A stretch of 64,000 nt of DNA from Trichococcus shcherbakoviae. GTDB lineage: Bacteria > Bacillota > Bacilli > Lactobacillales > Aerococcaceae. Under the pieces are notes generated by a model that saw only the letters and a list, made by a program, of their open reading frames with translations, was not told the DNA's origin and ran no database searches. The position numbers and the translations under genes were made by a program. Positions 62,467 through 64,000 of this stretch are shown here, one piece after another; the stretch's first letter is position 1, and each line of letters starts with the position of its first letter. The stretch spans positions 1,550,001-1,614,000 of the forward strand of contig NZ_OY762653.1 of assembly GCF_963666195.1 (NCBI RefSeq), given 5' to 3'.

Positions 62467-63702
62467 TCAACTCCTGTAATCCGCATTTATTTTCACGTAG
62501 TCGTAAGAGAAGTCGCATGTCCACGTGCTGGCGGCTTCTGTTCCCAGATGCAGGTCGATCAAAATATTGATTTCATCTGCTTCCAATATTTTTTTCGCAA
62601 GTTCTTCATCGAAGACTACGCCCATCCCTGCTTCGCAAAGCTTGATTTCGCCGTTCTTGCTTGAGAACGCGATATCAATCACATCGGCATCGAAGTATTC
62701 CGTGTCCGCATAACCGGCAGCCGTGATGACACGACCCCAGTTGGCATCCTCGCCGAACATCGCCGTCTTCACTAAACTTGATGTAGCAACCGATTTGCCG
62801 ATCGAAACGGCATCAGCCATTGTCTTCGCGCCGGAAACCAGCACCTCGACAAATTTTGTCGCTCCTTCACCGTCCTTGACCAACAGCTGCGCCAATTGGG
62901 AGCAGATGGATAGGACACCCGCTTCAACTTCGGCATAGCCTGCATCATCAGCCGAAACAATCAGCGGATTATCCAGTTTGCCGGTTGCAGCGACAAAGAC
63001 GGAATCGTTCGTGCTCGTGTCCCCATCGATGGTAGCGTGGTTGAAGGTCGCGTCAGCGGCTTTCAGTAACATCGCGTGTAAGGCTGTTTGACCGATTGCG
63101 ACATCAGTTGTGATGTAGCCCAGCATCGTGCCAAGGTTCGGATGGATCATCCCGGATCCCTTGACCATTCCGCCGATGGTAGCCGTCTTGCCGGCGACTT
63201 CAAAGGTGAAGCTGACTTCTTTCGGAACCGTATCAGTCGTCATGATTGCTTTGCTGGCTGCAGCACCGCCGAATTCGGAAACTTCCGGTGCGATTTCCTT
63301 GATCCCTTTTTTCATTGTCTCCATGTTCATGAACATCCCGATGACGCCTGTCGAAGACACCAACACTTCTTCCGGTTGGATGTTCAATTCTGCAGAAAGG
63401 AGCTTCACGGTCTCTTCCACATCGGCTTTGCCTTGTTTGCCTGTACAGGCATTCGCGTTGCCGCTGTTGATCAGGATCGCCTTGAAACGGTCATGTTGCT
63501 GCAGGGCTTGTTGATCGTACTGGACCGGAGCCGCTTTGACTTTATTTTTGGTGAAGACGCCCGCAACTGTTGCCCCATCCGGGAAATACAGCAGCGCCAT
63601 GTCCTTTTTGCGTTTCTTGAACCCAGCGTGAATCCCTGCGGCTTGCACACCTGCAGCGGCAGTCACACCGCTTTTATGTAATTTCTTTATCATTTCGTCC
63701 AT
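62467..63702 (-). CDS. argJ: Bifunctional glutamate N-acetyltransferase / N-acetylglutamate synthase
   Basis: 411-residue ornithine acetyltransferase that recycles the acetyl group in arginine synthesis. The self-cleavage site is AT in HATIDGDTSTNDS, the Thr becoming the N-terminal nucleophile of the beta chain. Because argJ is present, the cyclic pathway is used and a separate argA is not needed. AAGGAGG lies two bases before ATG 63702; ATG 63693 would have better spacing. 22 bp after argC. Confidence 0.95.
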   Translation of the reverse strand: MDEMIKKLHKSGVTAAAGVQAAGIHAGFKKRKKDMALLYFPDGATVAGVFTKNKVKAAPVQYDQQALQQHDRFKAILINSGNANACTGKQGKADVEETVKLLSAELNIQPEEVLVSSTGVIGMFMNMETMKKGIKEIAPEVSEFGGAAASKAIMTTDTVPKEVSFTFEVAGKTATIGGMVKGSGMIHPNLGTMLGYITTDVAIGQTALHAMLLKAADATFNHATIDGDTSTNDSVFVAATGKLDNPLIVSADDAGYAEVEAGVLSICSQLAQLLVKDGEGATKFVEVLVSGAKTMADAVSIGKSVATSSLVKTAMFGEDANWGRVITAAGYADTEYFDADVIDIAFSSKNGEIKLCEAGMGVVFDEELAKKILEADEINILIDLHLGTEAASTWTCDFSYDYVKINADYRS

Positions 63703-63724
63703 TTCCTCCTTCAGTCTTCCGTTA

Positions 63725-64000
63725 TTACGGGAAAAGCCCTATCATCTGTAATCCTGTCGTTTCGGCAAGTCCGAACATCAGGTTCATGTTTTGCACGGCT
63801 TGGCCGGCAGCACCCTTCATCAAGTTGTCGATGACAGATACGATGATGACCCGGCCTGTGCGTTCGTCGTAGGTGACACCCAATTGGCAGTTATTTGTGC
63901 CTTTTACCGATTTCGTCATCGGCCACATGCCCGCAGGCAGAACCTGCACAAACGGTTCGTCGGCGTAAGCTTCCTCAAAAAGAGCGTGGATTTCTTCTGC
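63725..64000 (-). CDS. argC: N-acetyl-gamma-glutamyl-phosphate reductase (5' part outside window)
   Basis: Last 91 codons of argC; the frame runs off the right edge. The C-terminal signature DNLMKGAAGQAVQNMNLMFGL is typical of ArgC; the catalytic Cys and NADP-binding domain are outside. It begins the argC-J-B-D-carB order. The operon promoter and any ARG box must lie beyond the window. Confidence 0.93.
   Translation of the reverse strand, partial: AEEIHALFEEAYADEPFVQVLPAGMWPMTKSVKGTNNCQLGVTYDERTGRVIIVSVIDNLMKGAAGQAVQNMNLMFGLAETTGLQMIGLFP

Overview
The window reads as a chromosomal segment of a mid-GC Gram-positive bacterium of the order Lactobacillales. A Carnobacteriaceae member such as Trichococcus would fit, but no rRNA or other decisive marker is present, so the genus is an inference. 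Support comes from the Firmicutes block radA-yacL-gltX-cysE-cysS-mrnC-rlmB-rae1, the GlnR/GlnA pair, an S. mutans-style msm raffinose/melibiose operon, strong AGGAGG ribosome sites with several TTG starts, and cre- and GlnR-type operators.

Layout. 1-6.4 kb: end of an esterase, two tandem aldo/keto reductases, an AAA-ATPase/DUF4143 gene behind a phased repeat array, an MFS transporter with a MerR-type promoter, and a YbjQ/small membrane protein pair. 6.6-15.3 kb: informational and cysteine block on the minus strand (rae1, rlmB, mrnC, cysS, cysE, gltX, yacL, radA, dut). 15.6-28 kb: carbohydrate region with msmK, alpha-amylase, a ring-cleaving dioxygenase, then the msm operon (msmR, msmE-msmF-msmG, gtfA, aga). 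28.07-29.75 kb: one ISLre2-family insertion sequence. 29.8-34.1 kb: a long palindrome, a lipoprotein, then a YtrA-type GntR repressor with two operators driving an ABC exporter and a secreted protein. 34-40.5 kb: an aldo/keto reductase, a NERD protein flanked by two arrays of 51-bp repeats, nrdG/nrdD with NrdR boxes, and an orphan ORF. 40.7-47.6 kb: nitrogen genes (Amt-PII fusion, glnA, glnR, with GlnR boxes) enclosing ElaA, a 57-codon membrane peptide and an ABC transporter; two copies of a structured element start on stop codons here. 47.8-57 kb: kup, amidase, a cation diffusion facilitator, an APC permease, a DUF711/ACT pair and a fumarylacetoacetase-family enzyme. 57.1-64 kb: arginine operon argC(partial)-argJ-argB-argD-carB.

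How the genes work together. MsmE-F-G with the unlinked ATPase MsmK would import alpha-galactosides; Aga and GtfA then split them, the latter keeping phosphorylated glucose. GlnR boxes in front of glnRA and amt tie ammonium uptake and assimilation into one circuit. The arg operon makes ornithine and carbamoyl phosphate, but carA is absent beside carB. Most neighbouring operons are separated by strong, often bidirectional hairpin terminators.

The least explained signals are non-coding: (i) seven TTTAC-type sites every 22-23 bp upstream of the DUF4143 ATPase; (ii) a family of 50- to 52-bp GC-rich tandem repeats in four intergenic arrays; (iii) a roughly 100- to 190-bp hairpin element whose two clear copies begin inside stop codons and whose stem tips differ in sequence while keeping pairing. 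No rRNA, tRNA, CRISPR array or prophage was seen.
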